64,000 nucleotides of DNA from Physcomitrium patens (GCF_000002425.4 NC_037255.1:12505329-12569328); one strand, 5' to 3'. Shown: positions 12,126 to 21,595, numbered from the stretch's first letter. Program-made: numbers and translations. Notes: generated by a model from the sequence alone, not told the origin.

Positions 12126-13084
12126 TTATGGCCCACTTCTCCGTAATATAAACACAAGTTTTGTTCAAACCGTCGCTTCCTTTCCTCAGCTGTGAGGGGT
12201 TTGAAACGTACCGCATCAATTTGCATGGGTTCAGGATCTGTGGAGTGATTCTCTGGACCTTTTGAAAATATAGCAAATGCTCCATCATTTCTCCAGCCTG
12301 ATCGTCTTTCTTGTCGTAATTCAAAGAGGCGGTTGTCACAAATAATTGCCTGAGATATAAGTTCTTCTAAAGTATCCGCCTTAGGCATGGTGATCAATAA
12401 GTTCTTGACATCATCTCTCAGTCCATATCAAAATCGTGTCATGAACGCCTTATCATTCCAATCAAGATCACATGTAAGCTGTTGAAATTCTGCAGCATAG
12501 ATTGCAGCAGAACGTGATCCTTGTCGCAGATTTTGTATCTTTCTTTCAGCCACTCTTTCTCGATCGCTATCTCCAAACGCAGCAGTAAGTCTCTCTATGA
12601 AAGCCTCTAGGTCGTACAATATTGGAGAATCCTTCTCCAATAGTGGAGCAAACCAAGAGCGAGCATTTCCTGATAGAAGAGTACCTATGAAAGCAACCTG
12701 GGTAAATCCATTCGGATAATGAGAAGGGTATAGGCGTAGGTAAAGCCGTACTTGTTGCACAAAACCTCAAAAGTTGGCTCTTGTTCCGTCAAACTTGTCT
12801 AGCATACTCGCTTTTGGTTCTTTCGTACTAATCCTTGAAGTATCTATAGGGGTCGTATGTGACACATGTCTTACTTCTCTCAGTCGAATAATCTCTTGTT
12901 GTAGGCTATGAATTTTGCGTCTAGCTTCTTCGGTCACTAGATCAATTTGAGGTTCTTTACTTGGATTGCGAAGAAATGCAATCTCTTTTCGTACACTATT
13001 CATAAGAGCTTGAAGATCTGCAAGAGTTGCCACTCTATTGTCTACTTGTGGAGATGCACTATCTATGACCTGGTCTACTTCCAT
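12101..13084 (-). pseudogene. gag: E2 gag
   Basis: One frame of 328 codons interrupted by TGA at 12767 and 12428, both explicable as C-to-T in CGA. The N-terminal third has a heptad-like helix (E-E-A-R-R-K-I-H-S-L-Q-Q-E-I-I-R-L). The capsid-like core contains K-F-D-G-T-R, F-I-G-T-L-L-S-G-N-A-R-S-W-F and an R-Q-G-S-R-S segment shared with E1/E3 gag. The single zinc knuckle reads CLYYGEVGHKAVDC, with the second Cys changed to Tyr by G-to-A. Start ATG at 13084 is followed by MEVDQ. Downstream pol is in the -1 frame. Confidence 0.88.
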
Positions 13085-13205
13085 ATTTAGAGAATAGATG
13101 GATTAAAATTTTGAGAGAAGAAGAAATTGCTAAGTCTCATGGAAAAAATTGTAGCACTACCTGTCACTAAAACCTACTTGGAGAAAAGGAAAAAAAAACA
13201 CTAAA

Positions 13206-13579
13206 CGATTTCAGTTTCAGAGGAGGGTAATCCGCTACCTCTAAAAATGCCTCAATGCTTTCGAGAAGAGGGGTAATCCGCACTCTATCAAGAAGGCAAA
13301 GCTCTGAAATCGATGTTAACAGTCTTTTCTACTAGCTATGCTAAACAAAAAGAAGGAATTAATATCAGTCCAAGAGAGGGTAATCCGCAACCCTTAGAAT
13401 GCTCAAGTATCTCCAAGGAAAGGGGTAGTCCACTCTCTTCCTCAAAGAACTAAGCTCTAATATTGTGATTGAGAAAATATCAGTTTAGAGGAAGGTAATC
13501 TGCAACCCCTAAAGCGCTAGAATACCTTCAAGAAGAGGAGTAATCCGCTCTCAAACAAGAAGGATTCAGCTCTGATATT
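13206..13579 (-). ncRNA. E2 structured leader: three tandem stem-closed units
   Basis: Three units in the gag leader, 13476-13579, 13361-13464 and 13206-13312 (104, 104 and 107 nt). Each is bounded by an inverted repeat: AATATCAG/CTGATATT, AATATTAG/CTGATATT and CGATTTCAG/CTGAAATCG, so the bases change but pairing is kept. Each holds two GGATTAC-type boxes in fixed places. I call it an RNA element of the retrotransposon genomic RNA because of compensatory changes; packaging, dimerisation or translation control are possible roles. Confidence 0.7.
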
Positions 13580-13590
13580 AAGATAAAGGT

Positions 13591-13601
13591 AGTCTCGACA
13601 A
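13591..13601 (-). promoter_or_regulatory. E2 self-priming binding site
   Basis: TTGTCGAGACT on the - strand, two bases after the 5' LTR. It is exactly complementary to AGTCTCGACAA at 13729-13739 in the LTR, which begins about 32 bases after the TATA box (13764-13771). It does not look like a tRNA complement (no TGG start). The layout equals that of Tf1, where the 5' end of the transcript primes reverse transcription. Confidence 0.7.
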
Positions 13602-13603
13602 AC

Positions 13604-14064
13604 TGTCACGGGCACAAAATACAGACTTGAAATCTAACAAGAAGTTCAAGAAGAAGTGGCAGAAGTAGATTAAACAGATGAGTACAAGAACAACACCAGA
13701 AAGGTGAGCTAGAACTCCAAGAGATGTGTTGTCGAGACTGAAGAACTCTTCAGCCTCGACTCCTATATATACTACTGGCCTATGGTTCTAAGGAAGCGCA
13801 TCAAGAAGCTTCCCAAGAACTATGAAGCTTCTCGAGCAACTACCCAAGAGCTAGGAAGCTTCTCAAGTAACTTCCTAGAATCTACTAGAATATTCTAAGA
13901 ATCTTCTAGAGCCTTCTAAGGGAATCTTTAGGGAATCTTTAGAGAATCTTTGAAGAATATTCTAAGAGAATATTCAAGGAATCTTCTGGAAGTTTCTAGA
14001 GACTTCTTTCTAGAAGGTTCTAGAAACTTGTCTCTAGAAAGGTCTAAGGACTATGTCCCTAACA
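13604..14064 (-). repeat. E2 5' LTR with promoter
   Basis: 461 bp. TATA box TATATATA at 13764-13771 (- strand), followed by an inverted repeat GTCGAGGCTGAAGA/TCTTCAGTCTCGAC whose right arm holds the predicted RNA 5' end and primer. Target duplication ggttc at 14065-14069. Confidence 0.92.
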
Positions 14065-14069
14065 GGTTC

Positions 14070-15239
14070 TTGTGATCTGTATACACAGTGACTGGACTAG
14101 AAGCGCCTTCTAGATAATGACGGTATTCTTGAAAAGAATCCACGATCGCAAGAAGTTCTTTATCGTGGATCTCATAATTGATCTCGGCTGCTGAGAATTT
14201 TCTTGAATGAAAAGCTATCGGATGAAGTTTGTCATCTGTTCCCATTTGTGATAAAACTGCACCCAAGGCAAAATCTCATGCATCTGTTTCCATAAAAAAT
14301 GCCTTGAAAAAGTCAACATGATATAAGACTGGTGCAGAGACAAACGATGTCTTCAAGGCTTCAAATGCTGCTTCCGCTTCTTGATTCCATTGGAATTTAT
14401 CTTTACTAGTCAAGCGTGTAAGTGGAGCTGCAACTCGTGAGAAATCTTTGATGAAGATCCGATAGTAATTGGCAAATCTCAAGAAACATTGGACATCTCT
14501 TACTGTCCTTGGAATCTTCCAATCCATGATTGTTTGGACTTTCTTAGAATCCATCATGAGACCATCATTTGAAATGATGTATCCTAAAAAGTCAACTTGA
14601 GTAGTGTGAAATACACACTTTTCCAACTTGGCGTACAATCCTACATCTCTAAGTTTTTGTAATACTTGACGAACATGTATTTCATGTTCTTCGACGTTCT
14701 TAGAATAGATCAGGATATCGTCTAGATAGCAGACGACAAAATTGTCTAAGAATTCACGAAATACATCATTCATGAGATGTTGAAAAGCAGCTGGTGCATT
14801 CGTGAGTCCAAAGGGCATGACATTATATTCGAAATGTCCATACTTGGTTCGAAACGCAGTCTTCCATTCATCTCCTTCTTTGATCCGTACTAGATTATAT
14901 GCTCCTCTTAGATCTATTTTTGTATAGATCTTAGCTTGATTCAACTGGTCAAGGAGTCCTGATATCAAAGGTAATGGATACCTGTTCTTGATTGTGATCT
15001 TGTTGAGTCCTCGATAATCAACACACATTCGTAAAGATCCATCTTTTTTCTTTACAAATAGAATTGGAGCTCCTGCTGGAGATTTTGAATGGCGTATGAA
15101 ATTCTTCGCTAAATTCTCGTCAATATATGTCTTGAGTTCAGCCATCTCATCTTGCGATAAACTGTAAATTGGTCCAAATGGTGGCTGAGTTCCTTCCTTG
15201 AGGTCGATTGAACAATCATATGGACGATGCTTAGGAAGA
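14070..15239 (-). pseudogene. pol: E1 pol, part 2: reverse transcriptase and RNase H
   Basis: Lies between E3 (ends of E1 rejoin at 15239/21596) and E2 (14065). One frame reads R-P-Y-D-C-S-I-D-L, then RT from about 15130 with [25 protein letters not shown] and [10 protein letters not shown], then the RNase H start M-E-T-D-A. A TGA at 14273-14275 replaces the Ser codon of D-A-S-D-F. The frame continues to H-K-N-L where E2 is inserted. RT catalytic Y-L-D-D is intact. Confidence 0.9.
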
Positions 15240-15779
15240 TGTCACGGACATACATATAATTACCTATATGAATAGATAAAAGTATGTAAAAGTAGATAAA
15301 AGTAGGTTAATTGTGTAATATCTTCTAGAGAAGCTTCTTAGAAGCTTCATAGACGCTGCTTTGACTTTATAGGAATCTATAGTTGACTTTTAGGCTAGAA
15401 ACTTGGTCAACAAGTTAGCCATGTGCCACACATGTTGGAAGCTTAAAGAACAAGCTAACTACGTGGTCCATCCATAGAAAACTTGCCTTGTAAGCAAAGG
15501 CATGTGGCCTAGAAAGTCAACATATATTGGAGGTCTTATAGAACATCGCCATGTGGCTTCTAGCTAGATAGTATATATAGAGGCAAGAGTGAAGCCCTCT
15601 TCACTCTTGTCAACTCCTTTCTTGCTTCTAGTCTAGTTTCAAGGGTCTCTAGTTTTCTTGTATTTTGGCAATAGCCATTCCAGTTTCTTTCTTAATATAC
15701 ATATTTCTATTTTTTCCTATTTCTTTTTGAGAAAAGTCTCACTTACTCTTAAGCTTTCATCGAGTTCTTGTCCTTGACA
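15240..15779 (+). repeat. E3 5' LTR with promoter
   Basis: 540 bp, TGTCACGG..CCTTGACA. TATA box TATATATA at 15572-15579. An inverted repeat (GGCAAGAGTGAAG/CTTCACTCTTGTC) spans the predicted start; the primer-like ACTCTTGTCAA lies at 15603-15613, 31 bases after the TATA start. Confidence 0.95.
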
Positions 15780-15781
15780 GA

Positions 15782-15792
15782 TTGACAAGAGT
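15782..15792 (+). promoter_or_regulatory. E3 self-priming binding site
   Basis: TTGACAAGAGT begins two bases after the LTR and is a perfect complement of ACTCTTGTCAA at 15603-15613 in the 5' LTR. Same spacing in E1, E2, E4 and E7. No tRNA 3'-end complement abuts the LTR. Confidence 0.72.
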
Positions 15793-15799
15793 ACACTTA

Positions 15800-15907
15800 C
15801 AATATGAGAGCTTTGTCTTTTCTTGATTAAGAGTGGATTACCCCTTTTTCTTGATAAGACATAAGCGCATTAGAAGTTGCGGATTATCCTCTTTTAAACT
15901 GATATTG
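15800..15907 (+). ncRNA. E3 structured leader unit
   Basis: 108 nt closed by CAATATGAG/CTGATATTG (one mismatch; E1 is perfect). Two boxes, GTGGATTACCCC and TTGCGGATTATCC, are conserved in E1, E2, E4 and degenerately in E7. AAGAG and CTCTT next to the boxes could form an inner stem. Followed 84 nt later by the gag ATG. Confidence 0.65.
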
Positions 15908-15991
15908 TTCTTAGTATTTTCTTTGTTATCAATTCCTCTCTTCTATTTGTTTTGAGCGTTATTAGACATCTTCTCTTTTCTAAGTGCTACT

Positions 15992-16999
15992 ATGGCAGAG
16001 CTTGTTGAAATGAAGAGTGCAATGGCACAGATGCAAGAACAATTGAGGGAGTTAATGCTTGCGATGCATCAACTCAATTTACCACCACAAGGAGCAACAA
16101 GAATGGTAGGAAGTGAAGATATAGAGATGATTGGGGCTGCTTCAACATCTGCACCAAACCATGTCCCTTCTCCCAGAATGGAACACCCTTCGAGTGTTAG
16201 AGAACCGAGAGTTGCCTTGCCCGAGAAGTTTGATGGTACCAGATCCAAGTTTCGAGGATTCATCAATCAGGTCCAATTAGTGATTGAACTTCAACCCCAG
16301 AGCTATCCAACTCCAGGGTCACAAGTTAGATTCATTGGTACACTTCTTTCAGGTTCAGCATTGTCATGGTTTTCATCTTTTCTTGAACGACGAGATCCAA
16401 TATTGGATAATCTGGAGGCTTTTTTGGCGAAGTTTCGATCCATGTTTGGAGAACATGATGCAATTCGTGTTGCAACCAACAAGATCCGTATTTTGCGACA
16501 AGGCAATCGATCAGTAACATTATATGCTTCGCAATTTCGACAACTTGCAACTGATATCAAGTGGGATGATGCCGCACTTGTGAGTCAATTTCTCTACGGA
16601 TTACAATATGAGGTAAAGAAATTGATGCTTAATTTACCTGATCCTCAAACATTGAGTCAAGCAATTGACTTTGCTGTGAAGTGCGACAATCGACTTTTTG
16701 AATTTCGATCCGAGAGTCGCACAAGTAGGCCTCAACGTTACTACAATTCAATGGCAACACCGACGTCTCCTCAACACATACCTTCAGAAGTAGAGGATAT
16801 GCAAATTGATGCGGTACGTTTCAAACCTCTTACTGAGCAAGAAAAGTCTCGTCGTCGACAAGAAGGATTGTGCTTATATTGTGGAGAACCTAAGCACACT
16901 GCTCAACATTGTCCAAAGAAGCGACGTAACTACAAAATGAGGAGTACGGCTGTCAAAGAAGACAGTATGTCGGAAAACGAGTACGTCCAGCTACAATAG
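15992..16999 (+). CDS. gag: E3 Gag polyprotein
   Basis: Intact 335-residue frame, the only fully open gag in the window. N-terminal coiled-coil-like helix (V-E-M-K-S-A-M-A-Q-M-Q-E-Q-L-R-E), then K-F-D-G-T-R-S-K-F-R-G-F, and the capsid-like core with F-I-G-T-L-L-S-G-S-A-L-S-W-F (about residues 110-123) and L-R-Q-G-N-R-S-V. One CCHC zinc knuckle, CLYCGEPKHTAQHC (about residues 290-303), binds nucleic acid in this family. The next frame (pol) overlaps by 70 bases in the -1 register, so pol is expected by ribosomal frameshifting. E1 and E4 homologues have almost the same codon count, which supports this start. Confidence 0.9.
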   Translation: MAELVEMKSAMAQMQEQLRELMLAMHQLNLPPQGATRMVGSEDIEMIGAASTSAPNHVPSPRMEHPSSVREPRVALPEKFDGTRSKFRGFINQVQLVIELQPQSYPTPGSQVRFIGTLLSGSALSWFSSFLERRDPILDNLEAFLAKFRSMFGEHDAIRVATNKIRILRQGNRSVTLYASQFRQLATDIKWDDAALVSQFLYGLQYEVKKLMLNLPDPQTLSQAIDFAVKCDNRLFEFRSESRTSRPQRYYNSMATPTSPQHIPSEVEDMQIDAVRFKPLTEQEKSRRRQEGLCLYCGEPKHTAQHCPKKRRNYKMRSTAVKEDSMSENEYVQLQ

Positions 17000-19900
17000 G
17001 GACCGTGCGGTTGGAATCTTGTACAACTTCTAATGAAGGTCCTATCCTCTCCTCAGAACCATCTCCTTGTTTTATAATAGATGTGTGTTTAGGACCTAAT
17101 AATTACAAAGCCTCTGCCTTGATAGATTCAGGAGCCTCAGCTTGTTTTTTAGATGAAGAATTTGCTAGATGTCATAGAATATCATTAATACAAAAAACTA
17201 AACCTGTACACGTAGAAGTCATAGATGGTCGTCCGTTGTCTTCTGGAGATGTAACTCACGAAACACTTCCTGTAGATGTAGTAATAAATGGTCATAGTAG
17301 TTGCGTAATTTTTAATATAATTAGATCTCCCTCTAATCCCGTAATTTTAGGCTTATCATGGTTAGAAAAGTATAATCCTCGAATAGATTGGATTTCTCGT
17401 AAACTTGATTTTCCTCGGAGCATTAGTAACAGTTCTATTAATCAAGTAAAAAACCATGAGTCTAGTATAGTCAAAACCCGCACTTATAGGTGTAAAAGCA
17501 TTTATACACGTAGCAAAAGAAGGATCAACTTTTGCTATTTATGCTGCACCTATTTCTGAAAGCGTAAAGACTTCAAGTGGCATTCCAAGTCAATATCAGG
17601 ATTATCAAGACGTTTTTGAGAAAAAGAATGCACATATTCTTCCTGAGCATCGCCCATACGATTGTTCAATCGATCTCAAGGAAGGAACTCAGCCACTATT
17701 TGGACCAATTTACAGTTTATCGCAAGATGAGTTGGCTGAACTCAAGACATATATTGACGAGAATTTAGCGAAGAATTTCATACGCCATTCAAAATCTCCA
17801 GCAGGAGCTCCAATTTTATTCGTAAAGAAAAAAGATGGATCTTTACGAATGTGTGTTGACTATCGAGGACTCAACAAGATCACAATCAAGAACAGGTATC
17901 CATTACCTTTGATATCAGGACTCCTTGACCAGTTAAATCAAGCTAAGATCTATACAAAAATAGATCTAAGAGGAGCATATAATCTAGTATGGATCAAAGA
18001 AGGAGATGAATGGAAGACTGCGTTTCGAACCAGGTACGGACACTTTGAATACAATGTCATGCCTTTTGGACTCACGAATGCACCAGCTGCTTTTCAACAT
18101 CTCATGAATGATGTATTTCGTGTTTCTTAGACAATTTTGTCGTCTGCTACCTAGACGATATCCTGATTTATTCTAAGAATGTTGAAGAACATGAAATACA
18201 TGTTCGTCAAGTATTACAAAAACTTAGAGATGCAGGATTGTACGCCAAGATAGAAAAGTGTGTATTTCATACTACTCAAGTTGACTTTTTAGGATACATC
18301 ATTTCAAATGATGGTCTTATGATGGATTCTAAGAAAGTCCAAACAATCATGGATTGGAAGATTCCAAAAACTGTAAGAGATGTCCAATGTTTCTTGGGAT
18401 TTGCCAATTACTATCGGATCTTCATCAAAGACTTCTCACGAGTTGCAGCTCCACTTACACGCTTGACTAGTAAAGATAAATTCCAATGGAATCAAGAAGC
18501 GGAAGCAGCATTTGAAGCCTTGAAGACATCGTTTGTCTCTGCACCAGTCTTATATCGTGTTGACTTTTCCAAGGTATTTTTTATGGAAACAGACGCATCG
18601 GATTTTGCCTTGGGTGTAGTTTTATCACAAATGGGAACAGATGACAAACTTCATCCGATAGCTTTTCATTCAAGAAAATTCTCAGCAGCCGAGATCAATT
18701 ATGAGATCCACGATAAAGAACTTCTTGCAATCGTGGATTCTTTTCAAGAATGGCGTCATTATCTAGAAGGCGCTTCTAGTCCAGTCACTGTGTATACAGA
18801 TCACAAGAACCTCGAGTATTTCATGTCAGCACGCATGTTGAATCGTCGTCAAGCTCGTTGGAGTATGTCTTTGTCAAGATTCGACTTCATTATCACTTAT
18901 CGGCCAGGAAAACAACAAGGTTTGTCCGATGCCCTGTCTAGACGTTCTTATTTTGCACCAAAAGAAGGAGATGCAGCTTTTGAGCAACAAAGAACGGTCC
19001 TCTTGAAACCGGAGCAATTTCATCTCAGAGTAGTGAAATCAACACTGACTGTTGATTCAACTTTTCTCAAGCAAATCCAGTCCAGTATGTCCTCAGACCC
19101 TCTTGTTCATGATATCGAGAATAATTCTTCCAAGTCTCATGATTCTTGTAAGTTCGAGTTCAAGAATAATCTATTATATTTTGAAGGACGCCTATATGTT
19201 CCAGAAGGAAAAGCACGTTTGCGTGTTCTTCAAGCACGTCATGACTTTCCAGCAGCAGGTCACTTTGGATATAATAAGACTCTGGAACTCATATCAAGAG
19301 ATTTTTGGTGGCCACAAATGTGGAAGTCAGTCAAAGACTTTGTACAATCATGTGATATTTGTTCAAGATCAAAAATTCCTCGACATCGACCTTACGGACT
19401 TCTTCAGCCATTACCTATACCAGAACAACCATGGTCTTCTGTTTCTATGGATTTCATCACAGATCTTCCAAACTCAAGATCTTATGATTCTATATTTGTG
19501 ATAGTAGATCGTTTCACCAAGATGGCACATTTTATGCCATGTACAAAATCTATCACAGGTGAAGAAACAGCTAAGCTTTTCATTGATAATATCTATCGCT
19601 ATCATGGATTACCTAAAGATATCATATCGGATAGGGGAACTCAATTTGTGTCGAGATTTTGGAGGACTCTTTTCAAGATTTTAAAAGTGGACATAAAGCT
19701 ATCTTCAGCTTTCCATCCTCAAACTGATGGACAAACAGAGCGCGTAAACCAAGTCTTGGAACAGTATTTAAGGTGTACCATCAACTACCAACAAGATGAT
19801 TGGACAACCCTTCTGCCATTGGCAGAGTTTGCTTATAATAATACAGTACATTCTTCCACGCAACAAACACCTTTCTTTGCCAATTATGGCTATCATCCAC

Positions 19901-20493
19901 GACTTGATACTTTTGATTTTTCAAAAGTTGATAATCCTGCAGCAGAAGATATGGCAAATCAGTTGTCAGAGTTACATGCAATAATGAAGGCGCAGTTGAA
20001 GAAAGCTCAAGAACGACAAAAGATAAATGCAGATGTATATCGTAAAGAGCAACCACAACTCAACGTGGGTGATAAGGTATGGCTACTTCGTCGCAATATC
20101 AAGACCACTCGACCTTGTGACAAATTGGACTATCGTAGGCTTGGCCCCTTTTCTGTTTCTGAACAGATCAACCCAGTTGCATATCGGTTACATCTACCGG
20201 AGTCAATGAAGATCCATCCTGTATTCCACGTGTCTCTTCTTGAACCATATAAGACAGTGGATATACAAGGAAGAAGACAAATGCCACGGCCTCCTATAGA
20301 AGTAGATAATAATGAAGAATTTGAGGTGGAAGAGATATTAGACTCAAGGCGGCGCCGAAATAAGCTGGAATATCTTGTTCATTGGCGCGGATATGATATT
20401 AGTGAGCGCACATGGGAGCCATCCAGGAATCTAGCAAATGCATCAGCTAAAGTCAAAGTTTTTCATCAACGACATCCATCAAAACCAAGATGA
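16930..20493 (+). pseudogene. pol: E3 pol: protease, RT, RNase H, integrase, chromodomain
   Basis: Opens at 16930 in the -1 frame to gag. Protease D-S-G at 17125-17133. A one-base gain near 17478-17490 shifts the frame; RT continues in the next frame (17560-18130, with [15 protein letters not shown]). A one-base loss near 18125 (cgtgtttc against cgtgaattc in E1) restores the original frame just before [10 protein letters not shown] (about 18150). From 18238 it is open for 751 codons: RNase H (M-E-T-D-A-S-D-F), integrase zinc domain (H..H..CDIC), DDE core (SMDFITD, SDRGTQF, GQTERVN), and a C-terminal chromodomain (Y-L-V-H-W-R-G-Y, T-W-E-P). As written RT cannot be made as one protein with the rest. 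Confidence 0.92.
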
Positions 20494-20587
20494 AAACCTC
20501 TCTTATAAAAGAGACAAGATTGAGGCAAGATAACATTCAATTTCCTATCCTTGTTTGTAACTTCTTTGCATTTGTGATGCTAATTAG

Positions 20588-21010
20588 ATGGAGAGCCAAT
20601 AACCAGTGGATTCAACTCAAGAACCTTCGTTTGCTGACTTACCGGATGAGACATTGCGATTGTCACAACCTTCAAGACGACGCAACCGAGATGAAGATCC
20701 TCAAGAACGACATGTTCTTCCTCGAATAGATGGTGAGATACAACACATTTGGTATCACGACCTTGGAAGAGATTCTCGATGTTTGGTGATATTATTGGAG
20801 ATAGGAACGACTCCTGATGGTGTTTCAAATGTATTATTTGAAGGAAGTTATGAAGGCCTCAACAGAGATCAAATAACAGGGTGGTCTTCTCGCCCTGGAA
20901 TGAGACACTATCGATGGCTAAGAGGACCCATCAACTATCTTCGAAGAAAACAAAGATCAGAGTATGTAGCAAATACAATTCGCCGCATATTAGATTTTCT
21001 CAATATATAA
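20588..21010 (+). CDS. E3 accessory ORF, unknown function
   Basis: 141 codons from ATG 20588 to TAA 21010; codon 5 is TAA (20600-20602), after which 136 codons are open. E4 has CAA at this codon and E1 the same TAA as E3. Features: acidic STQEPSFADLPDETL, arginine-rich S-R-R-R-N-R, strand C-L-V-I-L-L-E-I, G-x-S-Y-E-G-L, W-S-S-R, and Y-R-W-L-R-G-P-I-N-Y-L with a basic C-terminal helix. It begins 94 bases after pol and ends 40 bases before the 3' LTR. There is no ATG soon after the stop, so use would need a spliced RNA, a non-AUG start or readthrough; a pyrimidine-poor AATAACCAG just before the open part might act as a splice acceptor. No family recognised. Confidence 0.65.
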
Positions 21011-21050
21011 TCACCGCTCCTCGTGGAACTCGTCCCTAGAAGGGGGGTAA

Positions 21051-21590
21051 TGTCACGGACATACATATAATTACCTATATGAATAGATAAAAGTATGTAA
21101 AAGTAGATAAAAGTAGGTTAATTGTGTAATATCTTCTAGAGAAGCTTCTTAGAAGCTTCATAGACGCTGCTTTGACTTTATAGGAATCTATAGTTGACTT
21201 TTAGGCTAGAAACTTGGTCAACAAGTTAGCCATGTGCCACACATGTTGGAAGCTTAAAGAACAAGCTAACTACGTGGTCCATCCATAGAAAACTTGCCTT
21301 GTAAGCAAAGGCATGTGGCCTAGAAAGTCAACATATATTGGAGGTCTTATAGAACATCGCCATGTGGCTTCTAGCTAGATAATATATATAGAGGCAAGAG
21401 TGAAGCCCTCTTCACTCTTGTCAACTCCTTTCTTGCTTCTAGTCTAGTTTCAAGGGTCTCTAGTTTTCTTGTATTTTGGCAATAGCCATTCCAGTTTCTT
21501 TCTTAATATACATATTTCTATTTTGTCCTATTTCTTTTTGAGAAAAGTCTCACTTACTCTTAAGCTTTCATCGAGTTCTTGTCCTTGACA
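21051..21590 (+). repeat. E3 3' LTR and polypurine tract
   Basis: 540 bp, two differences from the 5' copy. The purine tract CTAGAAGGGGGGTAA (21036-21050) directly precedes it, as in E1 and E4. Confidence 0.95.
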
Positions 21591-21595
21591 GAAGA

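Larger units (their letters stand above)
7541..14064 (-). mobile_element. E2: second-family chromovirus nested in E1 pol
   Basis: LTRs at 7541-8012 (472 bp) and 13604-14064 (461 bp) begin tgtca and end aaca on the + strand. The target duplication is agttc/ggttc (one mismatch); the uninterrupted site in E3 reads ggttc. The LTRs differ at about 7 positions plus one 11-bp repeat unit. Contents on the - strand are self-priming site, three leader repeats, gag, pol and accessory ORF. Protein similarity to E1 is clear but the LTR shares no obvious sequence with E1. Five in-frame stops or key losses are all C-to-T or G-to-A. Confidence 0.93.
15240..21590 (+). mobile_element. E3: young chromovirus inserted in E1 pol
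   Basis: LTRs 15240-15779 and 21051-21590, both 540 bp, differ at only two positions by eye. Perfect target duplication gaaga (15235-15239, 21591-21595). Orientation opposite to E1. Contains self-priming site, leader unit, open gag, pol and accessory ORF. Coding regions are close to E1 while LTRs are clearly diverged, so E1 and E3 are subfamilies. Despite its youth pol carries two single-base indels. Confidence 0.96.
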
